A stretch of DNA of 64,000 bases from Oncomelania hupensis (GCA_036898135.1 CM072512.1:11957312-12021311); one strand, 5' to 3'. Positions 11,442-23,376 are shown, counted from the first letter of the stretch. Notes: a model not told the origin generated them from the sequence alone. Translations and numbers: made by a program.

Positions 11442-13445
11442 GACAACCTATCCTATTCTATCCCGCAACTCCAAGGTCGTTAGGGCACCACAGATGATCG
11501 TTTAACCGACGTATTCCATCTTTTTCTGTCCTCAGCAACCCTCATGACTTCGCTCAGTGTCCTCCCATCTCTTTTTCGGTCTCCTTCTTCATCTGTCTCC
11601 TTGTACCGTACCTTGCAGGATGGTCTTTGTGACGTGGCCATACCATTGGAGTTTCCGTTTCTTCACCAAACTGAGCATGTCATCATGTTGTCCAATGGCT
11701 TGTGTGATGGTCTGTCGGACTTCGTTGTTGATGATGTGCTGGGTATGCCCAGAAGTTTTCGGTAGTACCTCATCTCCATGCTTTGTATTCTTCGTTGTAG
11801 ATCTGCTGTGATGGTCCATGTTTCGCAAGCATATAGGAAGATGGAGATGACAAGTGAGCGCACCAGCCTTATCTTGGAGAGTAGACTGATGGTCCTGTCT
11901 TTCCAAGTGGGCTTCAACTTGTCAGGGCAGCAGTTGTTTGTGCGATGAGAGGACTTCCTGTCGGGACCCATTGTCTGATACAATGGCTCCTAAATATTTG
12001 AATTTACGTACTATTCAGAGGGATTGGCCTTGGATTTTGATGTCCGAGTTGACGCCATTAATGTTGTTAGTCATCATTTAGGTCTTCTCTACACTTATTT
12101 CCATTAAATGGGCTTTGGAGGTGGTGCCAATCCTCTGTAGCAGTTGTTCAAGTTCTTGTTCCTCTCCAGCCAATCCACCAACGTCATCTGAAAAACGGAG
12201 GTTGGTGATTGCTCTATCCTCTATGCTGACTGTACCTTCGTGATCTGCAAAGACATATGAAATGATGCGCTCTATGAATATGTTGAAGAGTGTTGGAGAG
12301 AGTAGGCATCCTTGGCGCACACCTATTGTTGGTCTGAAACAGTTCCCGATGGCTCTTTTGTGGAGGACTGCCCTGGTAGCCTTGTTATAGAGGCTTTTGA
12401 TTACTTCAATAATTTTAGGGCTGATGTTATAGGCCTACATTCTCATGGTTGCCCACAGAGTTGCATGCCAGACTTGGTCAAACGCTTTCTTGAAGTCTAC
12501 AAACACATAATATAGATGTTGTTGATGTTGTAGGTATTTCTAGCAGATTTTTCTGAGGTTGAAAATCTGTTTAGCGGTAATTCGCCCTGCCATGAATCTG
12601 CTTGTTCTTTAGCCATGATTTGTTCAGCTTGTGGTTTCAACCTGTTGAGTATAATTTTCAGGAAGGCCTTGCTGGGATGGCTGAGGAGGCTGATGGTGCG
12701 GTAATTTTTACACTCCTGAAGGTTACTTTTTTTCTATTTCCTGGCATTGATCTTCTATCCAGTTTCTTTTGCTGTGCGCATGCCTTTTTGGATGTCATTG
12801 TTGATTTTTCGGTAGGCATCAGCTTCCTGTGAGGTGTACTTTTTCTTTTTCATCTCTCTTCGTTTATCACACAGGTCCAAAAGTTCAGTTGTGATCCACG
12901 GTTTCTTTTTTGGGCGGTGCTTGCCCAGGGTCTCAGTGGCGGCATCTGTAACAGCTGAGTTGAAAGTGGTAGTCATGGTGTTGACATTCTATTTCACCAG
13001 CTCCCAAAATGAGCAGTGATGCAAATTTCCCTCCATTTGTGGCTTGGAATACTTCTGCCACCTCCGGGTCTTGCAGTTTGTCCAGGTCAAGCTTCAGTCT
13101 GGTGCACTTTACTGTGTGTACTCTCTTCAAGTGGATCACAGAAGAACATCATCACGAGATCGTGGTCACTTCCGATGTCTGCTCCTGGAAAAGTGCGCGT
13201 CCTGCCAATGTTGATGCTTGATCTGAAGCGTGTCTGGACCCTGATGTAGTCAGTCTGCTTTGTGATGCTCCCCGCTGGGACTGTGCCATGTCCATCGTTT
13301 GGATTTTTTGTGGGGATCAAACGTGTTTGCCAGTATCAGATTGTTGTATCTGGCAAACTCCAAGAGTCTTAGACCCCTGTCATTTGTCTCGTTGTTGCAG
13401 TGGGGTCCACATAATTATGTCTCCCACGGGCCGGTAATTTATATT
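11442..13445 (-). mobile_element. LINE-A EN-RT copy, longest in the window
   Basis: It begins 5' near 13445 with the end of an APE-type endonuclease (GADIGSDHDLVMM at about 13190). A linker typical of this family follows (GKHRPKKKPWITTELLDLC at about 12900). Then come RT motifs: AEQIMAKEQ.., VFVDFKKAFD, RQGCLLSPTLFNIFIERII, LRFSDDVGGLAGEEQELE (FADD changed to FSDD), and the C-terminal FLYACETWT / KKRKLQWYGHV region. Its 3' tail is at 11442-11465. A deletion removes most of the linker-to-RT segment near 12700-12755, and many frameshifts are present. It is an inactive relic. Confidence 0.88.
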
Positions 13446-13666
13446 CTACCACTTTTTTTTTTACATGCTGTAACTCGGGACAGCACGTTACAACATATAA
13501 ATGAATCACACACATTTTACATTCCATTGTAAATGTTGCAAAATGTTATCTTTTGTCAAAAGGGTAGCACTCATTTTGTGCACCCTTGACGTCTTCCTTG
13601 TTTTGCATGCTTGTCTCGTCTATAAAAGTTTGTTTAAACCAACATTACTCTTAAAGCTTATTCTAC

Positions 13667-13671
13667 CAACA

Positions 13672-13758
<87 letters not shown>

Positions 13759-13763
13759 CCACG

Positions 13764-13849
<86 letters not shown>

Positions 13850-13850
13850 C
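13667..13850. repeat. (ATT)n array
   Basis: Two blocks, 13667-13758 and 13767-13850, separated by CCACGTT. Confidence 0.95.
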
Positions 13851-14054
13851 CAGTGTGCTCGCAGGAGGCGAAAACTCGAGAGCGCTATGAGGCTGTAGGC
13901 TACACGAAGAACCGATGACTGACTGATCCAGTTAGTCACGGATACCACCTCTTCAATACTATTATTGTAAATCTGCTAGAAGTTGATGTAGCTGAGGCAG
14001 GAATCATAGGTTATTTATTTATTTATTTATTTTAAAGAGGTAAATATTTCCCCG

Positions 14055-14165
14055 TAACATTTTGGTTTTGGAGGGAGGGAAGCGCTTGCGACCTCCCTTT
14101 TCTGTGGGCCAGCTTAATGAGAGCGGTGCCTATCTCCCCTCCCTCGCAGCTTTACCTTCCCCTGT
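14055..14165 (-). mobile_element. Diverged fragment of the 8832 SINE body
   Basis: GGGCCAGCTTAATGAGAG and GCAGCTTTACCTTCCCC match the body of the SINE at 8832-9122, but the head is missing. Confidence 0.5.
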
Positions 14166-14193
14166 TCTATATAGATCCAGGTGCTCATAGACA

Positions 14194-14771
14194 TAACATT
14201 ACATTACATTATTATTGCTTTAGGTCCAGCGGACTCTTCCGAGCCAAATCAGGACCGGACAACCCCCGATCCGCATAAAAGATCTGCTGAAACAACCCTC
14301 GTGGTAAAACCGAAAGCTCTCCACAGCCAGTCACTCCACAATAAAGACATCCCACGCAGGGGACGGCTGAGGCTTCACCCCAACTTATCGAACCCCCGTT
14401 TACAAAAACAAAATAGAATACAAACATCATTATAAATTATCAACAAAACACATACATATAAAATGCCTACATTGCTAAATAATAACATCATAGGAAGCCC
14501 TAGTGACCACCTGGCAGAAAGCGTCCAATATTCCCAAGCTGATCCAACAGACCTCATACACAAACAAGGAGTCTTGTCCCGGGAGAGTTTTCAAGAAAAA
14601 AGGTAGGAGACTGGTCTAGCGAAGAAGACGATAGTATAGCAGATTGATAGAAAAGAGCAGGAATGAGAAAGAGCAAATGAGAAAGACAGCGACAGTGGGA
14701 ATTTAAAGCACTAAATTTCCAGAAAGTGGGGATACTATTTATACTGAAACCCCCGGCACCCCAACGGGGGA
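14194..14771 (-). mobile_element. S1 retroposon, copy 1 (subfamily A)
   Basis: S1 is defined here as a 520-590 bp repeat. Read 5' to 3' (minus strand here) it starts with a GC-rich hairpin (CCCCGTTGGGGTGCCGG), then a TATA-like box (AGTATAAATAG about 25 bp in), a body, and a 3' end CTAAAGCAATAAT followed by short tandem repeats (ATGTA or TCAA). A 13-bp direct repeat GTGCTCATAGACA flanks this copy (14181-14193 and 14772-14784), which marks a target-primed insertion. A 60-codon open frame recurs in several copies but shows no known domain, and I do not call it a gene. Confidence 0.85.
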
Positions 14772-14783
14772 GTGCTCATAGAC

Positions 14784-14828
14784 AGTACTACCAAAGAGCG
14801 TATTATAGATAAGCTCTTTGGTACTACT
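14784..14828. repeat. Small inverted repeat
   Basis: AGTACTACCAAAGAGC is followed 12 bp later by AGCTCTTTGGTACTACT, forming a 15-16 bp near-perfect stem. Confidence 0.6.
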
Positions 14829-14859
14829 AATGGTAAGTATTTTATTTTATTTTTTGTTT

Positions 14860-14966
14860 CACCGTTCTTATGTAGCGCTGTTACATCCCATCTGCTTCCC
14901 AAGACGCTGGCGGATACAGGATCTAACTCAAGCTGACAGAGGCGCACACTTGAGAGCCTTTTGGGC
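14860..14966 (-). mobile_element. Fragment of the GCGCTATATAAG-tail SINE
   Basis: TTATGTAGCGCTG and GATACAGGATCTAACTCAAG match the 3' half of the tRNA-type SINE at 25290-25617 and the fragments at 47925 and 48640. Confidence 0.6.
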
Positions 14967-15239
14967 GCATCGTCAGCCGCCCAGACAATCTGATAACTAA
15001 TTAAACACTTCAACAGAACTAAACCATTAAGGACATAATTAAAGTCTGTTGAGATCATTAGTGATGAGGAGATAGTAGACAGCACGTGCATGGGCAACGT
15101 GATCCTAAATCCTGTCATGCGCACTCAGTACGCTGGAGAGAGTGGCGCGAGAGCACGCACGAGAGCTGAGCGAGACTTAGCTCAGTACGTGGCTCCACCC
15201 TCACACTAATGCCGTCTCACACGCCATGGTTGGGTCCAC

Positions 15240-15298
15240 TGGGGGGGGGGGGGGGGGGGGATGACTTAGCTTGGCTGTTCGAGTGCCGTGTTCTCCAG

Positions 15299-15360
<62 letters not shown>
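15240..15360. repeat. (G)n and (CT)n runs
   Basis: About 20 consecutive G at 15240-15260 and (CT)n at 15298-15358. Confidence 0.9.
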
Positions 15361-15361
<1 letters not shown>

Positions 15362-15814
15362 CATTTGGTTTTTTTCTGCACGCTGAGAGCGTTCACTGTT
15401 CTTCCTAATAATTCTACCCCCGGTTTAGCAGCCCCCAATCAATGCAGCAAGTTTCTTCAACAAATGGAAGCTGGCTGCCCACACCAAAGAAGAAAAAGAA
15501 GAAGAAGCGCAAATGGCTCAAAATAAATGAAAAAATGAATAAAATTTTTTGTAAAAAATATAAAAAGAATTATCATATTAAAAAAATTTTTTTTGGGAGG
15601 GTAAGGGTAGATAGGGAGAGAGATGGGTGGGTGGGTACTTAGACTCACATTGCTATGCTTTTGAGTCTAAAACTGAAGCATTCATGTTAAGTGATAACAC
15701 TGCAGCCCGTACAGATAGTGGTCCGAAGCCGATTGACAGTTGTGCCGAAACAAACAAAAATAATAATAATTATGGCCGTGAGACACAGTTGATTGAGTGG
15801 TGTACCAAGAGGTG

Positions 15815-16278
15815 CCAACGGCTTGCGCTCCCTTGTCATCTCCATCTTCCTGTACGCTTGCGAAACATGGACCCTCAAAGCAGATCTACAATGAGGAACA
15901 CAAAGCATGGAGATGAGGTGATACGGAAGACTTCTGGGCATTTCCTGTCCCCAGCACATCCCCAGCGACGAAGTGCGACAGACCATCGCGCGGGCCATTG
16001 GACAACACGATGGCGTGCTCGCAGTGGTGAGGAGACGGAAGTTCCGATGGTGTGGCCACGTCGCCAGAGCGTCGGGCCTTGCGGGGACCTTCCTGCAGGG
16101 CACGGTGCAACGGAGAGAAAAAGAGGTGGTAGGACAACTTTCGAGAATGGACTGGCTTGACACTGAGCGAAGCAATATGAGGGTTGCTGAGGACGAAAGA
16201 TGGAGTATGCTAGTTGAACGATCGTCTGTGGTGCCCCAAAGACTCGAGTTACGGGATAGGATAGGATAGATAGGATAG
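15815..16278 (+). mobile_element. LINE-A 3' fragment
   Basis: It encodes, with frameshifts, IFLYACETWTLKADL, TSPAHPQRRSATDH and GRTTFENGLA, typical of the LINE-A C terminus. It ends at GGATAGGATAG (16255-16278). The 5' truncation is near 15815. Confidence 0.85.
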
Positions 16279-16384
16279 GATGTCAGTTAAGTGTTTAATA
16301 TGACAATTCCACACAAGTTTATAATACAAAACAATTCCAAGAAATTTTTGACAGATTTATTGGGATAAACATTTGTATTATTTA

Positions 16385-18545
16385 CCTTGATTGACAAAAA
16401 TGTATTACTTTTAAAATCAATAGATTTTTGGGGGGTAAATATCATTAAAAACTGGGTTTTTTTCTCCCGATAAACAGAGTCCATTTTTAAACATTTATTT
16501 TATAATAATATCAACCATGTATTGATACTCCATTAATATAAATTTTGTTCTTCTATTCTGTCTATAAAACTTACATGAAACAGTTTTCCATAATGCAATA
16601 TCGTCAGCAAAAAGTGATATTATGAAATCTTTTGAGTCAATATTTTTAATATCATTAATCATTATAGAAAATAAAGTAGGAGATATAACACTTTCTTATG
16701 GATAACCCGTATTTACTATTTTTTACTCTAATAATGAATCCTTGACGCGTACTTGAAAAGTTCTGTTTGATAAAAAGCTTTTAATAAACATATATAAATT
16801 ACCTTAACACCATTTAAAAAAAAAATCAACAACTTGAAGTGTCAAACTGAATCATATGCTCTATGTATATCAAAGAAAGTAGTTAATGTTGATTTTTCGC
16901 TTAACAAAAGCTTTTTGAATAAGTGATGATAATCAAACAGAATGATCAATTGCACTTTGACCTTTTCTAAATACTGCCTGAAAAATTGGGAAAATATTTT
17001 TACTTTCACAATATTATTCTAATAGAAAGGTTATCACCCTTTCGTATAATTTAGCAAGCTAAGGAGTTAATGAGACAGGTCGGTAACTTTCATGCTTTGA
17101 TTTTGGTTTTCCATGTTTTAATATTGGTGTAATAGTAGCATGTTTCCATTCAGAAGGAATAGCTCCCTGTTCCCAACACATCTGGTCGAAATCTACAAGT
17201 TTTTGCTTAAAATCACGATATATGAAATTGGATCAATGCCTGTGGATACTGTTAATTTACCAACGCTTTTAATAGCTTGAAGTAATTAATTTAATGCTAA
17301 TGGTTGGTTTATAGCAGAAGTATCAGTGGCTATGTCATTATCATCAGTACTAATTTCATTTTAATTTATTGTTCGTATAATTCTCTTCTTTCTTGCTCTG
17401 ATACAGGCAAAGAATCTGTCCTCCTAGTTGCAGCAAACGTCTCTGCAATAATTCAGCTTAAACTTTGTCTTATATGTTTTATTATTTAGTAATAACGGTG
17501 GCTCAGGCAAATAATAATTGTTTTTCATTTCTCTTACGTCCACAGCTGAGACGTGTCCGTTGGTTTTTTAAAATATTTTCCTGAATAAAATTATTAAAAT
17601 CATATTTTTTTGCTTTTGCACAAAAGTTTTTTTCTTTATAATCATTGTGCAGTGCCGCTGCTAATAATGGGTAATTATGTTTCTATTTTTCATCCATTTT
17701 TGGAAAGCTTGTTGTTTAAAATTAACTGCTTGTTTGCATTCTTCATTCCACCAAGGACTTGATTTATGTATTATAATGATGGGTTTAAAAAAACATTAGG
17801 AACTGATTTGTCTAAAGCATCGAAAATCGTTTTCTTAACAAATTATATGACAGTTCGATATCCATATGCCAAATAGTGTGAAGATTTGATGCTGCTAAGC
17901 GTAAATTAGATTGAAATAATTCCCAATTTGCCTTTTTAATATTATAGAAAATGCTTTGATCTCACTCAGTAAATTCTGGTTCAACGAAACAATCAATTAA
18001 AATTGGTGAATGATCACTGCCCAAGGGATTATTATGTACTGCCCAATTACACGACACAAGTATGTTAGAAGACACGAGTGATAGATCTATAGCAGACCAC
18101 CTATAATTTCCTCGTTCAGGAATTCTTGTAAAAGTGCCATTATTTAATAAAGGAAGATCAGAATTTGTTATACTACATGTATCTGCTAGATACTCATTAT
18201 ATCTAGTATTATCGCAACCTTTCACCCAAAAATTATGTTGAACATTAAAATCTCCTAGCACAATCCAATTATTGCTAGAATTTACATCAGCGTCATCTTT
18301 AGAAACACCGTCAGGATGATAACAGTTTAAAATAATAACACCACTATTTTTAACATTAATTTAAACGCAACATGTAAATATCAAATAAATTATTAAGATT
18401 TGGTCCTGGTGATTGTTTTGTTTTGTTTTGTAAGAAATTGACGTAGAAATATATAAAGCAGCTTTAATTTTATTTTCAGTATGAGGATACCTTCATGTGG
18501 GTGGATAATAATAGCCATCAATTTTTGGTAGATCAGATTTCTTGC
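16385..18545 (-). mobile_element. LINE-B: decayed Jockey-like LINE
   Basis: A minus-strand relic that is unusually AT-rich. In order from 5': the endonuclease core GDFNVQHNFW...TRIPERGNYRWSAIDLS...GSDHSPILID (18261-17962); the linker motif PWWNEECKQAV (near 17760); FRKGQSAIDH and a damaged FFDI.RAYDSV (motif A, near 16880); and LFADDIALW (motif C, near 16620). These motifs and their order are characteristic of the Jockey clade. Multiple stops and frameshifts make it inactive. Confidence 0.8.
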
Positions 18546-18642
18546 AGTTTTAAGATTGTAAAACCAAAACAGAAAATGAACGTGAAATAATAAAACCTTT
18601 TAACAAATTAATATGCATTTTTCTCCTGTATTTCCACTGCAG

Positions 18643-19038
18643 AATTTTCAAATTGTTATTCTGGCTATCCTTGGACTGCATTGCAAAATTGCAGATTATT
18701 AGCTGTATTAATACATAGACTTTGTCTTTAACCTTGTTCCTAATTTTCAAATTGTTATCCTGACTATCCTTGGACTGCATTGCAAAATTGCAGATTATTA
18801 GCTGTACTAATACATAGACTTTGTCTTTAACCTTGTTCCTAATTTTCAAATTGTTATCCTGACTATCCTTGGACTGCATTGCAAAATTGCAGAATATTAG
18901 CTGTATTAATACACAGAATTTGTCTTTAACCTTCTTCCTAATTTTCAAATTGTTATTCTGACTATCCTTGGACTGCATTGCAAAATTGCAGAATATTAGC
19001 TGTATTAATACACAGAATTTGCCTTTAACCCTTTTCCT
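18643..19038. repeat. 99-bp tandem repeat, four units
   Basis: Units start at 18643, 18742, 18841 and 18940, each exactly 99 bp (for example AATTTTCAAATTGTTAT). On the minus strand 99 bp equals 33 codons, and the frame stays open through the whole array with a repeating MQSKDSQ-NNLKIR motif. No family is recognised. The open frame may only reflect a stop-free unit. Confidence 0.9.
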
Positions 19039-19722
19039 GTAATCATAAGCATGATGAAATTATTTAAAGCCCAAAATGGTAAATGGAATAGACCAGTTTT
19101 CATCACATTGTTTACTTGGTTCAACATTTGTAAAGAACATCAAATTAAACCACTTTGTAATTTCATCAATCTTTAAATCAGGTTTATTGAGCTGCAGAAA
19201 GATACAAGGCGTAAAAACCTGGTGACAAAGGCAGAATAGACAAGATTATCACTCCCTTCAATTTTCACATATTGATTGTTTCTTATTTCTGAGTCAATTT
19301 CTTATTGATTGCATTTGTTCAAAGAGCTGAATATCTTGTTGTGTCTTTTCCGGGGGACACTTTCTATATGAAATCTTGCGATGCATTTGTTGAGGTGGAT
19401 TTTGTTCCAGGTGATTGGTCTATGGCTTTGTTCTCTGAATTTGGTAATGTTATTGACTTGCTTATTTGCAAAAAAATATTGTGGTGAAATGTGAACTTCT
19501 GATTTATCATTCGATTTGGTTTTCAAAGACAAAACGGTATTTGAGTATAAGTTATTAGTCACATAAACGCTGGTTGCGCGCATCGAGTTGGTAAAGTTGA
19601 GCATAATTTATACGTCTTCTTTGGCAGAACATCAATTAATAAATTCAGAATTAATAGTCACACAATCAACTGATCACTCCAAAAATGTTTTAAAAGTTCA
19701 CTTAATAATAGCAACTTCTTGC
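19039..19722. other. No gene seen; left part of a duplicated segment
   Basis: AT-rich. From about 19560 the sequence is a diverged copy of 20985-21130 (shared TAGTCACATAA, CATCGAGTT, ACATCAAT.TATT and CAGAATTAATAGTCA-type words). Confidence 0.6.
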
Positions 19723-19734
19723 ACCTTTGTTAAG

Positions 19735-20257
19735 CCCCCCCCGGAGATGCCGGAGGTTTCAGTATAAATAGTATCCCCACTTTCTGGAAATTTAGTGCTT
19801 TAAATTCCCTCTGTCGCTGTCTTTCTCCTTTATTCTTTCTCACTCCTACTCTGTTCTACCAATCTACTACACTATCTTCTTGTTCACTAGACCAGTCACC
19901 TACCTTTTTTTCTTGAAAACTCTTCCGGGACAAAACTCCTCATTTGTGTGTGAGGTCTGTTGGATCAGCTTGGGAATATTGGACGCTTTCTGCCAAATGG
20001 TCACTGGGGTTTCCTATGATGTTATTATTTGGCAATGTAGGCATTTTATGTGTAAGCCTATGTGTTTTATTGATATTTTATATTGATGTTTGTATTCTAT
20101 TTGGTTTCGATAAATTAGAGTATAGCCTCAGGGTGCCCTGCGTGGGATGTCTTTATTGTAAAATGACCGGCTGGTGGTGTGCTCAGTGTTACAACTACGG
20201 TTGTTTCGGCAGATCTTTTATGCGGATCAGGGGAGAGTCCTAATAACTAACTAACTA
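19735..20257 (+). mobile_element. S1 retroposon, copy 2 (subfamily B-like)
   Basis: It starts at a C-rich 5' end, has AGTATAAATAG near 19762, and ends with (TAAC)n. The 12-bp direct repeats ACCTTTGTTAAG at 19723-19734 and 20258-20269 flank it. The paralogous site at 21116-21127 has no insertion. Confidence 0.88.
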
Positions 20258-20374
20258 ACCTTTGTTAAGGACAGAGAACCATCGATGACATGCTACTATT
20301 GTCTGACTTGTCGAAAGGTTTCCATTAGATGAAGTAACATTTCTGACAGTGACGCATAGAAGTCTTAGAACAAG

Positions 20375-20904
20375 TTAGTTATTGATTGCTTACAGGGTCC
20401 AGCGGACTGCAAAGAACCAAATCAGGACCACAAAATCAAGACCACAACTTGGCTCAAAGAGGACTCACCCCTGATCCGCATAAAAGATCTGCCGAAACAA
20501 CCCTAGTGGTAACACTGAAGGCACTCTTCCAGCCGGTCACTTTACAATAAAGACATCCCACGCATGGGACGCTGAGGCTCATATCAGCAAAACACATACA
20601 AATAAATTGCCTACATTGCCAAATAATAACATCATAGGAAGCCCCAGTGACCACCTGGTAGAAAGCATCCAATATTCCCAAGCTGGTCCCTCACACACAC
20701 ATGAGGAGTTTTATCCCAGAAGAGTTTTCAAGAAAAAAGGTAGGTGACTGGTCTAGTGAAGAAGATAGTATAGTAGATTGATATAACAGAGTAGGAATGA
20801 GAAAGAACAAAGGAGAAAGACAGCGACAGTGAGAATTTAAAGCACTAAATTTCCAGAAATTGGGGATACTATTTATACAGAAACCCTCGGAACCCCCACT
20901 GGGG
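20375..20904 (-). mobile_element. S1 retroposon, copy 3 (subfamily B)
   Basis: Subfamily B differs near the 3' end (ACTGCAAAGAACCAAATC and ACCACAAAATCAAGACC). Flanks TCTTAGAACAAG (20363-20374) and TCTTAGATCAAG (20905-20916) match at 11 of 12 positions, a slightly decayed target duplication. The paralogous site near 21217-21228 is empty. Confidence 0.85.
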
Positions 20905-20916
20905 TCTTAGATCAAG

Positions 20917-21547
20917 GCTACTTCCAACATGTTTAAAATATTTAGATATAAAACGGAAGAAATTGTTTAATTAAATTTTAGTAGTCACATAATTCGCTGC
21001 TTGCCCGTATCGAGTTTATGCAATTTCTTCGGTAAAACATCAATATATTCACAATTAATAGTCATACTCACTGAAAATATGTTGTAAAAGTTTGTTAGAA
21101 TAATAAAAATTTCTTGCGCCTTTGTGAAGGACGAGGAGCCATCAATGACGTGTTACTAGTGAATGAATGGTCGGAAAGTCGAAAATTACACAGTCTCCGT
21201 ATGATGACGTAACGGTTTTAAGGCTTAGAACACGTCGACGCCCATGTTTACAATATATAGATCTATAGGACGAAGATACATTATGAAAACAACCAAGTTA
21301 GTCTTCCAGTAGTTTCTGTTAGGTAAGTCAATAAAATGGTCATATGACTGGAGATAACAACAGCAAGAAACATCGGCTACAGAAAGTACACAGAATAATG
21401 TCATGCGCCAAAGAGATATTCAGAGATCACTTCGGTCAGTTCAGGTACTTTATTTCACGGCTAACAACAATAATTCACGACTCAAAAATATCTATATACT
21501 GGAACTTCACATCGACAGGAAAACGGTCACATGATTTACTGCCAGAT
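20917..21547. other. Second copy of the duplicated segment; no gene
   Basis: 20985-21290 aligns by eye to the flanks of S1 copies 2 and 3 (19560-19734, 20258-20374, 20905-20990). 21291-21547 shows nothing supported. Confidence 0.6.
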
Positions 21548-21990
21548 GTACCCCCATCTCCATCTTCCTATATGCTTGAGAAACATGGACCCTCACATCA
21601 GATCTCCAACGAAGAGTACAAAGCAAACAAAGTATGGAGATGAGGTGCTACAAAAGACTTCTGGGCATTTTCTATACTCAGCACATCACCAACGACGAAG
21701 TCCGACAGACCATCACACAAGCCATTGGACAACACGATGACCTGCAGCTCACAGTGGTGAAGAAACGGAAACTCCGATGGTATGGCCACGTCACCAGATC
21801 ATCAGGTCTTGCAAGGAGGTAGAAGATGAGGGAGACCGAAAAAGAGGTGGGAGGACAACATTCGAGAATGGACTGGTTTCAACGCTGAGCGAAACCATGA
21901 GAGTTACTGAGGACAGGGAAAGATGGAGTATGCTGGTTAAGAATCTGTGGTGCCACTACGACCTCCGAGTTATAAGATAGGACAGAATAG
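21548..21990 (+). mobile_element. LINE-A 3' fragment
   Basis: LINE-A C-terminal coding in several frames (ETWTLTSDL, KKRKLRWYGHV, RTTFENGLVSTLSETMRV) and a decayed tail (GATAGGACAGAATAG). A C-run of about 17 follows at 22004-22020 and may be assembly-sensitive. Confidence 0.85.
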
Positions 21991-22059
21991 TATAGGAAAG
22001 GTACCCCCCCCCCCCCCCCCAAAAGATATAAAATCCATTCGATGTTTGCAATCCATCAT

Positions 22060-22701
22060 GCCCTTAGTTTTATTATGGCGTCACAAACTAAAGAACCATT
22101 CACTCCATACCGGATCGGTCGTCGCCCGGGTCACCAAGAACCGCGCCTTCCGTTGGTCACCAGGACGGAGGTGGTAAGTGTGCTACTGATGGACAACTTA
22201 GCAAGATCCGCACGAGGGAAAACATCGTCATATATGAACCTGGAATGTCAAGACCCTACATGTAACTGCGGAGGGACAATGAGAAGAACTGGCCCACTAT
22301 CGATGGAACAATTTAGGTATCGGCGAACTGCGCTGGAAAGGCTTAGATGAAACAACGACCGACGAAGGACACAAGCTTTATTTCAGCGGGAGAAATGATA
22401 GGCACGAACACGCCGTTGGATTCTTGGTCCACAAAGACATTCTAGCCACTGTCTTGGGCTGCCGCCCTGTGTACAGTACACTCATTACCATCTATCTGAT
22501 AGCAGCCACTTTTAACATCACCATCATCCAGGCCTATGCCACAATATCAGACTATGACGACAGCGAAGTCGAGTGTTTCTATGAAAATCTACAGGCTGTC
22601 CTTAACCAAGTGCCGAAGAAAGACATAGTCATAGTGCAAGGCGACTGGAATGCCAAGGTTGGCCAAGAGGCGCACTACAACTGGGGAGACACATGTGGAC
22701 C

Positions 22702-22702
<1 letters not shown>
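22060..22702 (+). mobile_element. LINE-A endonuclease fragment
   Basis: It encodes the APE-type endonuclease half. A damaged start in two frames is followed by one open stretch: ELRWKGLDE, HAVGFLVHKDILATVLGCRP, IIQAYATISDYDD, and DIVIVQGDWNAKVG (catalytic GDWNAKVG). It breaks at a (GA)n array. This is the only copy of the first part of this LINE in the window. Confidence 0.85.

Positions 22703-22787
<85 letters not shown>
22703..22787. repeat. (GA)n microsatellite
   Basis: About 85 bp, continued at 23369-23430 on the other side of S1 copy 4. This suggests one array split by the insertion. Confidence 0.95.
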
Positions 22788-22789
<2 letters not shown>

Positions 22790-23366
22790 ATTACATTACA
22801 TAATTGTTGCTTTAGGTCCAGCTGACTCTTCCGAGCCAAATCAGGACCGGACAACCCCCGATCCGCATAAAAGATCTGCTGAAACAACCCTGGTGGGAAA
22901 ACTGAATGCCCTCCACCAGCCAGTCACTTTAGAATAAAGACATCCCACGCAGGGGACGGCTGAGGCTTCACCCCAACTTATCGAACACCCGTTTACAAAA
23001 ACAAAATAGAATACAAACATCATTATAAATTATCAACAAAACACATACATATAAAATGCCTACATTGCTAAATAATAACATCATAGGAAGCCCTAGTGAC
23101 CACCTGGCAGAAAGCGTCCAATATTCCCAAGCTGATCCAACAGACCTCATACACAAACAAGGAGTCTTGTCCCGGAAGAGTTTTCAAGGAAAAAGGTAGG
23201 TCACTGGTCTAGCGAAGAAGACGATAGTATAGCAGATTGATAGAACAAAGCAGGAATGAGAAAGAGCAAATGAGAAAGACAGCGACAGTGGGAATTTAAA
23301 GCACTAAATTTCCAGAAAGTGGGGATACTATTTATACTGAAACCCCCGGCACCCCAACGGGGGTAA
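22790..23366 (-). mobile_element. S1 retroposon, copy 4 (subfamily A)
   Basis: Near-identical to copy 1, with a (CATTA)n-type 3' tail at 22790-22800 and the GC-rich 5' end CCCCAACGGGG at 23351-23363. It is inserted in a GA array, so its target duplication cannot be read. Confidence 0.87.
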
Positions 23367-23376
23367 GAGAGAGAGG

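Noticed and set aside
14375..14563. Recurrent frame starting MCMRSVGSAWEYWT in several S1 copies, considered as an S1-encoded protein
   Set aside because: It recurs because the DNA repeats. Copies 3, 5 and 8 truncate or change it, and it shows no domain. It is left as a repeat by-product.
18643..19038. Possible CRISPR-like array
   Set aside because: Whole 99-bp units are repeated without unique spacers, and the host is clearly an animal. It is a simple tandem repeat.
22004..22020. C17 run, with similar G and C runs at 15240-15260, 29457-29471 and 37908-37922, as possible functional G-quadruplex sites
   Set aside because: Homopolymers are prone to sequencing and assembly error and lie in repeat junctions. 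No supporting context was seen.
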